Source: Oscillospiraceae bacterium (lineage in GTDB: Bacteria > Bacillota > Clostridia > Oscillospirales > Ruminococcaceae). From it: a stretch of 64,000 bases of DNA. The translations under genes and the position numbers were made by a program. Of this stretch, positions 24,384-33,611 are shown piece after piece. Position 1 is the stretch's first letter. Each line of letters opens with the position of its first letter. The stretch is from assembly GCA_016288755.1 (NCBI GenBank), contig JAEELE010000096.1, forward strand, positions 1-64,000, in the 5' to 3' direction. The notes beneath the pieces are model-generated. The model was given only the letters and a program-made list of their open reading frames with translations, was not told where the DNA came from and did not search any database.

Positions 24384-26258
24384 TTAACGCTCCGCATTCT
24401 CCTCAAAATAGACCTTGTACCAGACAAGGAACATATACACCGTCCATATGCGGCGGGAGTTGTCGGTCTTGCCGTTTTTGTGGTCGTCCAGCAGCTTCAC
24501 GAGCTTCTCGGTGCGGAAGAATTCCTCCGCAGCCGGCGACGTGAACGCCGTTTTGACGGTTTCGTAGCAGTCGTCCTGTCTGAGCCAGACGCGGATCGGC
24601 ACCGGGAAGCCGAGCTTTTTCTTCGCCGAGGTCGCGGCAGTGTCCTTCGGGGTGTCGCGCTTTGCCGCAAGGCGCATCGCATATTTGGTCGTGTACGGGG
24701 TGTCGTCGTCGGTTTTGACCCTGTGCGTCACGCGGAAGCGGTGCGGGATCTGCGCGGCGACCTCCATCACCTTTTTGTCGAGGAAGGGCACGCGCAGCTC
24801 GAGCGAGTGCGCCATGCTCATTTTGTCGGCTTTCAGCAGAATATCGCCGGTCATCCACATGTGAATATCGAGATACTGCATCTTCGTGACCGGGTCGGCG
24901 TCGGCGACCTTGTCGTAGAAGGGCTTGGTCAGCACAGTCGGGTCGGGCGCATCGGTCGTGATCTTCAGCAGCGATTTGCGCTCTGCGGGCGTGAAGATAT
25001 ACGCATTGCCGATGAAGCGCTCCTCGAGCCTTGTGCCCTTGCGCACGAGGAAATTGACGCCGCGCTTTGCCGGGAGCTTTCCCGCCGCCTTCGCGATCAC
25101 ATGCCGCAGACCGAAGGGCAGCTTTTCGTATTTCGACGCATTCGGCTCGCTGTAGACATTGTAGCCGCCGAAGAGCTCGTCGGCGCCCTCGCCCGAGAGC
25201 ACGACCTTGACCTGCTCCGCTGCCAGCTTGCAGACAAAATAGAGCGCGATGCAGGAGGGATCGGCGAGCGGCTCGTCCATGTGATACTGGATCGTCGGCA
25301 GGGCATCCCAATACTCCTGCTGCGTGATCACATGGCTGTAGTTTTCCTTGCCGATCGCCCGGGAGAATTTCTTTGCATAGCCGATCTCGTTGTATTTTTC
25401 GTCGGTGCCGAAGCCCACCGTGAAGGTCTTGTCGACATTGGCGACCGCGGCGACATAGCTCGAATCGACGCCGGAGGACAGAAAGCTGCCGACCTCGACA
25501 TCGGCGATCTTGTGCGCCTGCACGGAATCCTTAAAGGTCTCGGAGATCACGCGGACCCAGTCGCCGAGGAGCGGCTGCTCGTCGGGCTTGAACTGCACGT
25601 CCCAGTAGCGCGTGACGGTCATTTTGCCGTTTTCGTAGGTGAAATAATGCGCGGGCGGGAGCTTTTTCACGCCCTCGAAGAAGCAGTCCTCCGAGGCGGA
25701 ATACTGGAAGGTCAGATACTGCTCGAGCGCCGCGGTATTGAGCTTCTTCTCAAAATGCGGGTGCGCGAGCAATGCCTTGATCTCGCTGCCGAACATGAAC
25801 GTGCCGTTCATCTCCGCATAGTAGAGCGGCTTGATGCCGAAGTAATCGCGGGCGCCGAAGAGCTTCTTTGCCCTGACATCCCAGATCACGAACGAGAACA
25901 TGCCCCGCAGCTGACCGCAGAGCGCCGGTCCGTAGGCGGAATAGCCGTGGATCAGCACCTCGGAATCCGTCTGGGTACGGAACACATAGCCCTGCGAGCG
26001 GAGCTTTTCGCGCAGCTCCCTGTAGTTGTAGATCTCGCCGTTGAAGACCAGCACCAGCGAACGGTCGTCGTTAAAGATCGGCTGATTGCCCTGCTCGGAT
26101 ACATCAATGATCGAGAGCCGGCGGTGTCCGAGCGCGATCCCGTCATCAATATACTGTCCGCCCGCATCGGGACCGCGGTGCCGGATGCGGTCCATCATTT
26201 CCGAAAGCACCGTCTCCGCCTGTCCGATCCGGTTTGTAAAACCGACAAATCCGCACAT
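24384..26258 (-). CDS. asnB: asparagine synthase (glutamine-hydrolysing)
   Basis: A 624-residue AsnB. The N-terminal glutaminase starts with the catalytic cysteine in MCGFVGF and shows RGPD, GHRRLSIID and NGEIYNYRELR. The synthetase half has the PP-loop SSGVDSSY, the LSGEGADELFGGY motif and a C-terminal YxxFLVWYKVYF. The length is typical. AGGAGG precedes the ATG by 10 bases. It probably leads a transcript that runs on through the small membrane gene and perhaps pyrB. Confidence 0.96.
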   Translation of the reverse strand: MCGFVGFTNRIGQAETVLSEMMDRIRHRGPDAGGQYIDDGIALGHRRLSIIDVSEQGNQPIFNDDRSLVLVFNGEIYNYRELREKLRSQGYVFRTQTDSEVLIHGYSAYGPALCGQLRGMFSFVIWDVRAKKLFGARDYFGIKPLYYAEMNGTFMFGSEIKALLAHPHFEKKLNTAALEQYLTFQYSASEDCFFEGVKKLPPAHYFTYENGKMTVTRYWDVQFKPDEQPLLGDWVRVISETFKDSVQAHKIADVEVGSFLSSGVDSSYVAAVANVDKTFTVGFGTDEKYNEIGYAKKFSRAIGKENYSHVITQQEYWDALPTIQYHMDEPLADPSCIALYFVCKLAAEQVKVVLSGEGADELFGGYNVYSEPNASKYEKLPFGLRHVIAKAAGKLPAKRGVNFLVRKGTRLEERFIGNAYIFTPAERKSLLKITTDAPDPTVLTKPFYDKVADADPVTKMQYLDIHMWMTGDILLKADKMSMAHSLELRVPFLDKKVMEVAAQIPHRFRVTHRVKTDDDTPYTTKYAMRLAAKRDTPKDTAATSAKKKLGFPVPIRVWLRQDDCYETVKTAFTSPAAEEFFRTEKLVKLLDDHKNGKTDNSRRIWTVYMFLVWYKVYFEENAER

Positions 26259-26297
26259 GTTTGATTCGCCTCCTGCAAACCATAAATATTCTATTAT

Positions 26298-26326
26298 ATT
26301 ATACTACATTTCCGGCGGTTTGGCAA
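26298..26326 (-). promoter_or_regulatory. promoter of asnB
   Basis: Minus-strand TTGCCA and TATAAT are separated by 17 bp, about 40 bases before the asnB start. Confidence 0.75.
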
Positions 26327-26438
26327 GGGGCTGTCTGAATCTTCAGGGCTTTTTCATAATTCCCGTTTCGGCGCGTCGTTTTGGAGGCGGAGCCCTGTTT
26401 TTGTTCCGTCAAAGTTATCTCTTGACTGACAAACTGAA

Positions 26439-26465
26439 ATCCCCTGCCGCAGCACGGCAGGGGAT
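26439..26465 (-). terminator. terminator of the GH5 gene
   Basis: A perfect 11-bp stem (ATCCCCTGCCG with its inverse) and a five-base loop lie 20 bases after the stop, followed on the minus strand by TTCAGTTTGTC, the shared tail noted at other terminators. Confidence 0.8.
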
Positions 26466-26484
26466 CCGAAAAGACAGTATGCGA

Positions 26485-28482
26485 TTAAGCGATCAGCTCG
26501 CCGAGACCCGCAAGGTATTCCAGCAGAGCGGAAAGATCGCCTGCACCGACACCTTCGACGCCGTCGCAGTCTGCGTTTGCCTTGCCCTGTGCGCTGACCT
26601 CGATCTCCTTGTCCTCAGCATTGAAGCGCGCGAGCATGACCGCGTCTGCGATATTGACCTCGCCGGAGCAGTCGACGTCGCCCTTGAGATGGATCTTCTC
26701 AGGCGCGCCGGTGGTCTCCTCCTGCTTGGAGGTGGTCGTTTCGACGGTTGTTGTTGTCGTGGTGGTCGTTGTTGTGGTGTCCTTCGCCGGCTCGGTGGTC
26801 ACAACAATATCGCCGTTGCTGTCGAGCACGACCGGTGCATCAAATATCAGCGTGACGGAATCGAGCGCGTAATCCTTCGCGTTGTTGTTCCACCAGCTCT
26901 GGAGCTGCAGATAATCGTAGGCGAGATGCCAGTCGGTATCGAACACGCCGGCGGCGGTCGCCTCGGTGACATCATTGCCGTCCGCATCGGTTTCGCCGGT
27001 CGGCTTGTTCCAGCTGATGTTCTCCTCGGCGAACATGAACTGATAGCTCTCCGCGTCAATGCCGTAGGAGATCTGCTGATACATCCACTTGTATTCGGAC
27101 GGCGTCTCGTAGGGCTCCTCATCGCCGAAATAGCCGTTGAAGGCAACGGTCACGCCGAAGCAGGGGTCAGAGCCCGTGCCGGTGCCGTGTCCCTTGATCA
27201 TCACGCCGATGATATCGGCAACGCCCTTGAACGGCTTCAGATCGAGATAATACGGGAAATTCGCGTCCTCGTTCTCGCTGTATTCGGGCTTGCTCATATC
27301 GAAGGTGTAGGTCGTGGTCGTGTTGGTGGCAGTGCCGGTCATGGTCTTGAAAACCGTTTCGAGCTCGGGGTCGTTCCATGCGAGCTTGGCTCTGCCGAAA
27401 TACTGCATGTCGCCGCAGTCGCCGGAATCCCACAGCACCGGGCAGATGCCGTCATAGCCGAGCGACGCGGAGAACAGAGTCTGAATCCACGCACGAATGG
27501 ACGCCTTGTCGCGCTGCTCGTTGGTGAGGACGCCGCACTCGCCGATGATGACCGGCGTGCCCTTCGACGCAAATGCCTGATACAGCTTGTTGACGTCATT
27601 CTTCATCTCGTTGATCTCGGAGGCGCTGCCCCATGTGTTGACGGTCTGACCCCAGCTTGCGTTTGCCGGGCGGATCGAGAACTCAGGCGGCGAGTAATAG
27701 TGAATCTCGACAGCCATCATGTCGGCGGAGTCGGTCGGGAGCTGGAAGCCCGATGCGAGCGCCGCGTCGAGATTCGTGTTGTTTGCAGGCACAATCAGCA
27801 GGCGGGAGGCATTGCTGCCGCCGGTCGCACGCACGGTGTCGATGAATGCCTGCCCCATTTCCTTTTCGACGGTGTAGTCCCAGCTGATCTCATTCCAGCC
27901 GGCAAAGGCGAGCCGTGAATCATACGCCTTGAAATATTCGGCGATCTGCTTCCACAGGCTCGTGAATTTTGCCTTCTGCGAGGTGCCCTGCCAGAGCCAT
28001 GCGCCGTCGATGGTCGATTTGTAGGCGTTCGAGGCGGCATTTGCGCCCTCCGAGGCGCCGTCGTGGTGGACATTCAGGATGACGTGCAGGTCCTGATCGA
28101 TGCAGTAGTCGACGACCTCTTTGACGCGCGCCAGATAGTCCGCGTCGACATTGCCCGCGGCGTCCATGTTCTCGAACCACGTCACGGGAATGCGCACGGT
28201 GTCAAAGCCGGTGTTTTTGATCGCGGCGATCATCGCCTTCGTGGTCTTGGGGTTGCCCCAGCCGGTCTCGGAATCGACATAGGGCAGCTCGGAATTGGCC
28301 CACGCCTTGACCGGCGCGGAGTCGAAGGTGTTGCCGAGATTCCAGCCCATGCCCATTTCTTCCACGAGTCTGACTGCATCGCCGGCTGCGGCTGCGGGTG
28401 CTGCGGTGAGCTGAACGGCACCGGCGCTCAGAGCGCTCGCTGCTGCCAGCAGACCTGCCACCATTTTACGGAACAATTTCAT
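26485..28482 (-). CDS. GH5 endoglucanase with extra beta module and dockerin
   Basis: A 665-residue secreted enzyme. Signal peptide about residues 1-33; GH5 barrel about 36-380 with GWNLGNTFD, VRIPVTWF, VHHDG, acid/base Glu198 in WNE and nucleophile Glu315 in IIGECG. The pattern is that of cellulase-type GH5 enzymes. Residues about 391-552 are a beta-rich module (TYTFDMSKPEYSE to SVTLIFD) that may bind carbohydrate but fits no family I recognise. A Thr run (567-580) leads to a dockerin at 598-660 with two calcium loops, DVDCSGEVNIAD and a second around NADCDGVEG. The dockerin indicates attachment to a cohesin scaffold. It has its own promoter and terminator. Confidence 0.95.
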   Translation of the reverse strand: MKLFRKMVAGLLAAASALSAGAVQLTAAPAAAAGDAVRLVEEMGMGWNLGNTFDSAPVKAWANSELPYVDSETGWGNPKTTKAMIAAIKNTGFDTVRIPVTWFENMDAAGNVDADYLARVKEVVDYCIDQDLHVILNVHHDGASEGANAASNAYKSTIDGAWLWQGTSQKAKFTSLWKQIAEYFKAYDSRLAFAGWNEISWDYTVEKEMGQAFIDTVRATGGSNASRLLIVPANNTNLDAALASGFQLPTDSADMMAVEIHYYSPPEFSIRPANASWGQTVNTWGSASEINEMKNDVNKLYQAFASKGTPVIIGECGVLTNEQRDKASIRAWIQTLFSASLGYDGICPVLWDSGDCGDMQYFGRAKLAWNDPELETVFKTMTGTATNTTTTYTFDMSKPEYSENEDANFPYYLDLKPFKGVADIIGVMIKGHGTGTGSDPCFGVTVAFNGYFGDEEPYETPSEYKWMYQQISYGIDAESYQFMFAEENISWNKPTGETDADGNDVTEATAAGVFDTDWHLAYDYLQLQSWWNNNAKDYALDSVTLIFDAPVVLDSNGDIVVTTEPAKDTTTTTTTTTTTVETTTSKQEETTGAPEKIHLKGDVDCSGEVNIADAVMLARFNAEDKEIEVSAQGKANADCDGVEGVGAGDLSALLEYLAGLGELIA

Positions 28483-28551
28483 GGTGATACATCTCCTTCT
28501 ATGCGGTAAAAGTTTCTTTCCCCCGTTTCATCTGCACGGGTTTCCAATATC

Positions 28552-28580
28552 AATTTACCACATCCCGGAGAGAAAGTCAA
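28552..28580 (-). promoter_or_regulatory. promoter of the GH5 gene
   Basis: Minus-strand TTGACT and TAAATT are separated by 17 bp, 70 bases before the start. The DNA just upstream is unusually AT-rich and holds GCAATTTT twice and the palindrome TTTCGCGAAA, possible regulator sites. Confidence 0.6.
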
Positions 28581-28799
28581 GCAATTTTGCCCAAAAAGAG
28601 CAATTTTATCATGCCAAAAATTCCGACCGATTTTTGTGCAGAATTGCCATATTTTAACGCGCGAATTTGTATAAACGATCAAATTTGTGCGCAACTTTTT
28701 CGCGAAATCGGATCATTGCACATGCCATGCGACGATCGCACAGTGCGGAAATACGGCGGTTTCAGCGCGGAACCCGCACAGCTGCGCCGAAAACAGAAA

Positions 28800-28830
28800 T
28801 CGCCTGCACCGATCTTGCCGGTGCAGGCGA
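28800..28830 (-). terminator. terminator of the VanY-like gene
   Basis: A 12-bp perfect stem (TCGCCTGCACCG with its inverse) is followed on the minus strand by TTTCTGTTTTC. The rest of the 371-bp gap up to the GH5 start holds the GH5 promoter region and no gene. Confidence 0.8.
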
Positions 28831-28853
28831 ATTTCGCAATATTCTCCAATCGT

Positions 28854-30233
28854 TCAGTCGGCGTAACGGGATGTAATGCCGAGGTATTCCTCCAGCGTCA
28901 GCCCGCTCTCATAGACGGCTTTTGCAATTTCCTTGCCGAGATAGCGCACATGCCACGATTCGTACATATAGCCGGTGATATTCTCCTTGCCCTCGGGGTA
29001 GCGGAGGATGAAGCCGTACTTCCAGCAGTTTTCGGCGAGCCACTTTGCCTCGGGCGTGCTTGTGAAGGACGAGCTTGCCTTGTTGATGTCGAATGCCAGA
29101 CCGGTCTGGTGCTCGGAGTGCCCCGCGCGTGCGGAGTAGCGGTCAGCGGCGGCCTTGCCGTCGCGGTTGACATATTTCTGATAGAGTGCCTGCTGGGTGC
29201 TGTAGGAGCGGAAGCCCGAGCAGATCGCAAGGCTTCTGCCCTCCTTCGCCGCGGCTGCCTGCATCTCGTTGAAGGCAGCCTGCGCCTCCGGGTCGACGCC
29301 CGGATTGTAGGTCGAGGGGAGCGCATAGGTCTTGTTCGCGATCAGAATGCCGTTGACATAGGTCAGACCGTTTTTGACCTCGATGCTCGGTGCGCCGTTG
29401 ACGCCGGTGACCGTGCCGTTCGGCTCAGACTGCTGCGGCAGCCCGGCGACGGTGGTCGTAGCCGCCGTGGTCGTGGTCGTCGCTGCAGATGCGGTCGTTG
29501 TCTCGGGTGCGGGGGTGGTCGCCGGGGCGTTCGGGTCCACGACCGTGACGTCGATCTCCGCGAAGATATAGGGATTGCCCTCTGCGGTCACGCGGATCTT
29601 GCACTTGCCCGCGCCGATGCCCTTGATCCTGCCCGCCTTGTCGACTGTCGCGACCTTGTCGTTGTCGGTCTCCCAGATCTCGTTCTTGTTTTTCGCGTCC
29701 TCCGGGGTCATCGTGACGAGTGCATAGGGGTGCACCTCGCCGACCTTGACATTTGCGGAATAATAGCTCAGCGAAATGCCGGAGACAACGCCCGGAGCGG
29801 CAGTTGTGGTCGTGGTGGTGGTTTCCTCTGTCGTAGTGGTCACCTCCGTGGTGGTGGCGTCGGTGACGACAGCGCCGGGATTTGCGGGATTATCCGTGAC
29901 GGTGACGAAGAAGAACGCCTTCTCGCCGCTGACGGAATCCTTTGCGACCAGCGTTGCCTCGCCGGCTTTCTTGGCGGTCAGCAGATTGGTGGCTTCGTCG
30001 ACCGAGATCACGGTGACGTCCGAGCTCATGCAGGTGAACTCGTGCGCGAAATCCGCCTCGAGGGTTTTCTGTTCGCCGACCTGCATGGTCAGGTCATAGT
30101 GGCGGTCGTTGTTTGCGCTGCTGCCGGACTTCTGGAGCACGAGCCAGACGCCCGCCGCGATGCCCGCGAGCGCGACCAGAATCAGCAGCACGACTGCGAC
30201 GGATACGCCGCGTCTTGTATGCTTCTTTGCCAT
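28854..30233 (-). CDS. VanY-type D-Ala-D-Ala carboxypeptidase with two Ig-like domains
   Basis: A 459-residue membrane-anchored peptidase. A hydrophobic anchor at about residues 12-34 is followed by two Big_2-type Ig-like domains separated by Thr-rich linkers (TTTEETTTTTTT), another linker, and an M15B peptidase domain over the last 190 residues. Zinc and catalytic residues appear intact: SGFRSYSTQ, SEHQTGLAFDIN and ESWHVRYLG. Such enzymes trim peptidoglycan stem peptides. ATG 30233 has AAAGGA at proper spacing; the longer frame upstream covers the promoter. Compare the degenerate relative at 49995-50984. Confidence 0.92.
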   Translation of the reverse strand: MAKKHTRRGVSVAVVLLILVALAGIAAGVWLVLQKSGSSANNDRHYDLTMQVGEQKTLEADFAHEFTCMSSDVTVISVDEATNLLTAKKAGEATLVAKDSVSGEKAFFFVTVTDNPANPGAVVTDATTTEVTTTTEETTTTTTTAAPGVVSGISLSYYSANVKVGEVHPYALVTMTPEDAKNKNEIWETDNDKVATVDKAGRIKGIGAGKCKIRVTAEGNPYIFAEIDVTVVDPNAPATTPAPETTTASAATTTTTAATTTVAGLPQQSEPNGTVTGVNGAPSIEVKNGLTYVNGILIANKTYALPSTYNPGVDPEAQAAFNEMQAAAAKEGRSLAICSGFRSYSTQQALYQKYVNRDGKAAADRYSARAGHSEHQTGLAFDINKASSSFTSTPEAKWLAENCWKYGFILRYPEGKENITGYMYESWHVRYLGKEIAKAVYESGLTLEEYLGITSRYAD

Positions 30234-30301
30234 ATTGGTCATCCTTTCTGTTTCGTTCCTGTTTTCGGAAACGGCAGAGACCTGTTTTCGTCTCACTGTC
30301 T

Positions 30302-30330
30302 ATTATATCACAAAAATCCGTTTTTGTCCA
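30302..30330 (-). promoter_or_regulatory. promoter of the VanY-like gene
   Basis: Minus-strand TGGACA and TATAAT are separated by 17 bp, about 70 bases before the start. Confidence 0.65.
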
Positions 30331-30460
30331 CACTCCGCGAGAAAAATATCCGCCGCGCAAAGGGCGGTTCTTTGGCGGAAATGATGCAGGCGCAGCCCGA
30401 CCGTGCGCATTTGCGGCGGAATGCACAAAGAACCCGCCGGATATTTGTGCGGTATGTCTC

Positions 30461-30489
30461 TTGCATTCAGCCGGAAAATATGTTATAAT
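30461..30489 (+). promoter_or_regulatory. promoter of the ispH-S1 gene
   Basis: TTGCAT and TATAAT are separated by 17 bp. The untranslated leader to the start codon is about 130 bases. The 393-bp gap holds this promoter and the divergent VanY promoter, with no gene. Confidence 0.75.
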
Positions 30490-30626
30490 AAGTTCTCAAA
30501 GCGCGATACCTTATTATATCGGCAACAGTATGACAATATACCGTCATTTGCGGGAGAAGGAGTTCCGTGCTGCGCACTCCGGACCGGACCTCCTGCCGGC
30601 AGGTGACGGATTGCAGGAAAAACAGC

Positions 30627-32723
30627 ATGAGAGGGGGCGGCGCTGTGTCTGCGATCCGCTATACGCTCACAACGGCAAAATCCGCAGGCTTCTGCTTCGG
30701 CGTCGACCGCGCCGTCAAGCTCGTCTATGAGGCACTCAGCGCCGGAAAGCAGGTCGCGACGCTCGGTCCGGTCGTCCACAATGACGCCGTGGTCGGCGAT
30801 CTGCTCGAAAAGGGCGCCCGCATCATCTCGCAGGTCAGCGAGCTGCGCGAGGGCGAAACGCTCATCATCCGTGCACACGGCGTCAGCCGAGCGGTCTACG
30901 AGGAGCTCCGACAGCGCGGCAATCCCGTCATCGACGCGACCTGCCCCTTTGTGGAGCGCATCCACCGCATTGTCGAGGAGCAGAGCGCCGCAGGGCGCGA
31001 GGTGTTCATCGCCGGTGACCCCGATCACCCGGAGGTGCAGGGCATCGTCGGGTTCGGTACGGGAAATTGTACAGTTTTTCGCGATGAAACCGAGCTAAAG
31101 TATCTGATTGATAGAACTTTGCCAAAAAGACTTGCGCTCACCGCGCAAACTACATATAATAAAATATCATGGGCGGATTGTATAAAAGCCTTGCCTGCTG
31201 ATCATCCCGATCTGCAGATCTTTGATACCATCTGCAATGCCACCGCTGCGCGCCAGTCGGACGCGGACGCACTCTCACGGGAGTCCGATCTGATGATCGT
31301 TGCGGGCGGGCGGCACAGCTCCAACACCCTAAAGCTCGTCGATGTCTGCCGGCGCAACTGCCCGACATGGCATATCGACGACGCCAGAGAGATGTTCGGG
31401 CTCGCGGATGAGATCAGCGCGGCTGCACGGGAGGCACTCGCAAAGCCACAGCGAAGCGATCCTGTGCTGCATATCGGCATCACGGCAGGTGCCAGTACAC
31501 CCGCTCACATCATTAAGGAGGTTCAAACCTATATGTCTGAAATCATTGACACCAACATCACTACCCCGGACAGCGAGGACGTCAGCTTCGTCGATGAGCT
31601 GGAAAAGACTTTCAAAAAAATTCGGAAGGGAGACCGCGTAAAGGGCATCGTCGCGTCGATCAGCGGCAACAGCGAGGTCATGGTGGATTTGGGTGCCAAG
31701 CAGACCGGTTATATTACGCTCTCCGAGCTCACAAGCGATACTTCCAAAAAACCCTCCGATCTCGTCGCAGTCGGCGATGAGCTCGATCTGGTCGTCATTC
31801 AGGTCAACGACGCGGAGGGCACTGTGCAGCTCTCCAAGCGCAGAGTTGACGAAATGATCGGCTTCGAGACCATCCTCAAGGCGAAGGAGGAGGGCACCGT
31901 TCTCGAGGGCACGATCGTCAGTGTCGTCAAGGGCGGTCTGATCGCTGTCACCACCGACGGCGTGAACGTCTTCATCCCGGCTTCCCATTCGGGTCTCAGA
32001 CGCGACGCCGATCTCAATGTCCTGCTCAAGCAGACCGTTCGCTTCAAGATCATTGATGTGAACGAGCAGCGCCGCAGAGCAGTCGGCTCCATCCGCGAGG
32101 TCGCAGATGCAGACCGCAAGGCTGCTGAGGAGCGCTTCTGGGCAACCGCAAAGGTCGGCGACGTCTTCACCGGCGAGGTCAAGTCCCTCACCAATTACGG
32201 CGCATTTGTCGATCTGGGCGGCATCGACGGCATGGTGCATGTCTCCGAGCTGAGCTGGAGCCGCATCCATCAGCCGAGCGACGTGGTCGCAGTCGGCGAT
32301 ACCATCGAGGTCTACATCAAGGCACTGAACCCCGAGACCCGCCGCATTTCGCTGGGTCACCGCAGACCCGAGGACAATCCGTGGGTCAAGTTCGTGCAGA
32401 ATTACGCAGTCGGCGATATCGTGGATGCAACGATCGTTTCGATCACCGCATTCGGCGCCTTTGCACGCATCACCGACGGCATCGACGGTCTGATTCACAT
32501 CTCCCAGCTCTCTGAGCAGCGCGTCACCAATGTCAAGGACGTCGTCAAGGCAGGCGACACCGTCACGGTGAAGATCACTGCCATCGACGAGGAGAAGAAG
32601 CGCATCAGTCTTTCGATCCGCGCAGCGCTCGAGGAGCTCGGCACCGAGAATGCTGAGACCGAGAGCGAGGAGGTCGTCTACAGCGACGAGACCCCCGCAG
32701 ACGATGCCTCTGACGCAGAGTAA
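30627..32723 (+). CDS. ispH: fused 4-hydroxy-3-methylbut-2-enyl diphosphate reductase and ribosomal protein S1
   Basis: About 698 residues. The N-terminal 285 residues are IspH, the last enzyme of the MEP isoprenoid route, with the three [4Fe-4S] cysteines in GFCFGV, DATCPF and IFDTICNAT. The C-terminal part carries four S1 RNA-binding domains (for example GDVFTGEVKSLTNYGAFVDLGG) and an acidic tail. This fusion is known in clostridia. GTG 30645 with GAGGGGG upstream is a real alternative start and matches the family better. A ribosome-binding site and in-frame ATG at 31533 precede the S1 part, and codons 31060-31165 are unusually AT-rich. Confidence 0.95.
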   Translation: MRGGGAVSAIRYTLTTAKSAGFCFGVDRAVKLVYEALSAGKQVATLGPVVHNDAVVGDLLEKGARIISQVSELREGETLIIRAHGVSRAVYEELRQRGNPVIDATCPFVERIHRIVEEQSAAGREVFIAGDPDHPEVQGIVGFGTGNCTVFRDETELKYLIDRTLPKRLALTAQTTYNKISWADCIKALPADHPDLQIFDTICNATAARQSDADALSRESDLMIVAGGRHSSNTLKLVDVCRRNCPTWHIDDAREMFGLADEISAAAREALAKPQRSDPVLHIGITAGASTPAHIIKEVQTYMSEIIDTNITTPDSEDVSFVDELEKTFKKIRKGDRVKGIVASISGNSEVMVDLGAKQTGYITLSELTSDTSKKPSDLVAVGDELDLVVIQVNDAEGTVQLSKRRVDEMIGFETILKAKEEGTVLEGTIVSVVKGGLIAVTTDGVNVFIPASHSGLRRDADLNVLLKQTVRFKIIDVNEQRRRAVGSIREVADADRKAAEERFWATAKVGDVFTGEVKSLTNYGAFVDLGGIDGMVHVSELSWSRIHQPSDVVAVGDTIEVYIKALNPETRRISLGHRRPEDNPWVKFVQNYAVGDIVDATIVSITAFGAFARITDGIDGLIHISQLSEQRVTNVKDVVKAGDTVTVKITAIDEEKKRISLSIRAALEELGTENAETESEEVVYSDETPADDASDAE
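31132..31160 (+). promoter_or_regulatory. possible internal promoter within ispH-S1
   Basis: TTGCGC and TATAAT are separated by exactly 17 bp inside the AT-rich patch of the IspH domain. It would allow the S1 half to be transcribed alone. A chance match is possible because the patch is AT-rich. Confidence 0.3.
31515..31535 (+). promoter_or_regulatory. internal ribosome-binding site and ATG at the IspH/S1 junction
   Basis: AAGGAGG at 31515-31521 is followed 11 bases later by in-frame ATG 31533, exactly where the IspH domain ends and the S1 part begins (MSEIIDTN). It looks like the start site of a once separate S1 gene. Confidence 0.45.
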
Positions 32724-32763
32724 TTCCAAAGGTCAAACGGTCTGAGTCCGGCTCAGATAACAA

Positions 32764-32802
32764 ACAAGAGGACGGAGCTCATTCGTCCTCTTGTCTTTTT
32801 TT
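32764..32802 (+). terminator. intrinsic terminator of ispH-S1
   Basis: An 11-bp perfect stem (ACAAGAGGACG with its inverse) and a nine-base loop are followed by C and seven T. Confidence 0.92.
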
Positions 32803-32837
32803 GCGCGCTACCCGGTTCTAGCCGCCGTTTTTCGCGG

Positions 32838-32866
32838 TTGACAGTTTTCCGCAATTATGTTATCAT
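32838..32866 (+). promoter_or_regulatory. promoter of the membrane/lipoprotein/vWA operon
   Basis: Consensus TTGACA and TATCAT are separated by 17 bp, 33 bases before the first start codon. Confidence 0.8.
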
Positions 32867-32898
32867 AGATACATGATGATACGAAAGGGGTGAGCCCC

Positions 32899-33597
32899 AT
32901 GAAAAACAGCACCAAGATCATACTCACGCTGCTCTCGGTCTGCGAGGGAATCTTAGCCGTCGTGCTCTATAATCTGCTCGCGGAGACCGCTGCGAATTTC
33001 CCTCTGAAGTTCCTCGTGATGGCTGCGGTCGTCGGTCTCAGTATCGGCATCGACTGGCTGATCATCCGCGGCGGTTCTGCCGAGAATGTCAGCGATGCGA
33101 AAAAGCTGCACGATTCGGACGACTACGTCCGCGCCTTTGAAGCGTGGATCGCAGAGGGCACGCCGTTTGCCGATCACCTCAAGATCGCACTGCGGCAGCT
33201 CGAATCCCTAAAGCGCAAGCAGGCTGCCCTGCGCGCCGTGCTCGACGATTCCAAGGACAGCCCGTTCCTCAGCGTCGCCGACGAGGTCAATGCCTATATC
33301 CTCGCCAACTGCAAGCGCATCCTCAACCGCGTCATGATCTACGACGACGCAGAGCCGCATAAATTCAACATGCACGTCGCCTATCTGCAGGAGGTGCTCG
33401 GCGAGAATGCCCATGTGCTCTCCGACTTCGAGAACCTGATTCTCGAGGTCTCGCAGATCGGCGACGACCAGACCGCAGCAACCCCGTGCCTGACCGAGCT
33501 CACCAATGCGCTGCGGCAGGTGCGCAAGGGCGACGAGCCGCCCCCGGAGGACGGACAGCAGCCCGGCAGCGGCGGACAGATGATGCGAATGCAGTGA
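32899..33597 (+). CDS. hypothetical membrane protein with helical cytoplasmic domain
   Basis: A 232-residue protein. Two hydrophobic segments at about residues 7-55 (IILTLLSVCEGILAVVLYNLL and FLVMAAVVGLSIGIDWLII) are followed by a helical soluble region and a Pro/Gln/Gly-rich tail. ATG 32899 was chosen over GTG 32890 because AAAGGGG overlaps the latter. It opens a three-gene operon with a lipoprotein and a vWA protein. The helical part loosely recalls partners of TelA-like stress proteins, but I cannot assign a family. Confidence 0.75.
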   Translation: MKNSTKIILTLLSVCEGILAVVLYNLLAETAANFPLKFLVMAAVVGLSIGIDWLIIRGGSAENVSDAKKLHDSDDYVRAFEAWIAEGTPFADHLKIALRQLESLKRKQAALRAVLDDSKDSPFLSVADEVNAYILANCKRILNRVMIYDDAEPHKFNMHVAYLQEVLGENAHVLSDFENLILEVSQIGDDQTAATPCLTELTNALRQVRKGDEPPPEDGQQPGSGGQMMRMQ

Positions 33598-33611
33598 AAA
33601 GGAGCAGGACG

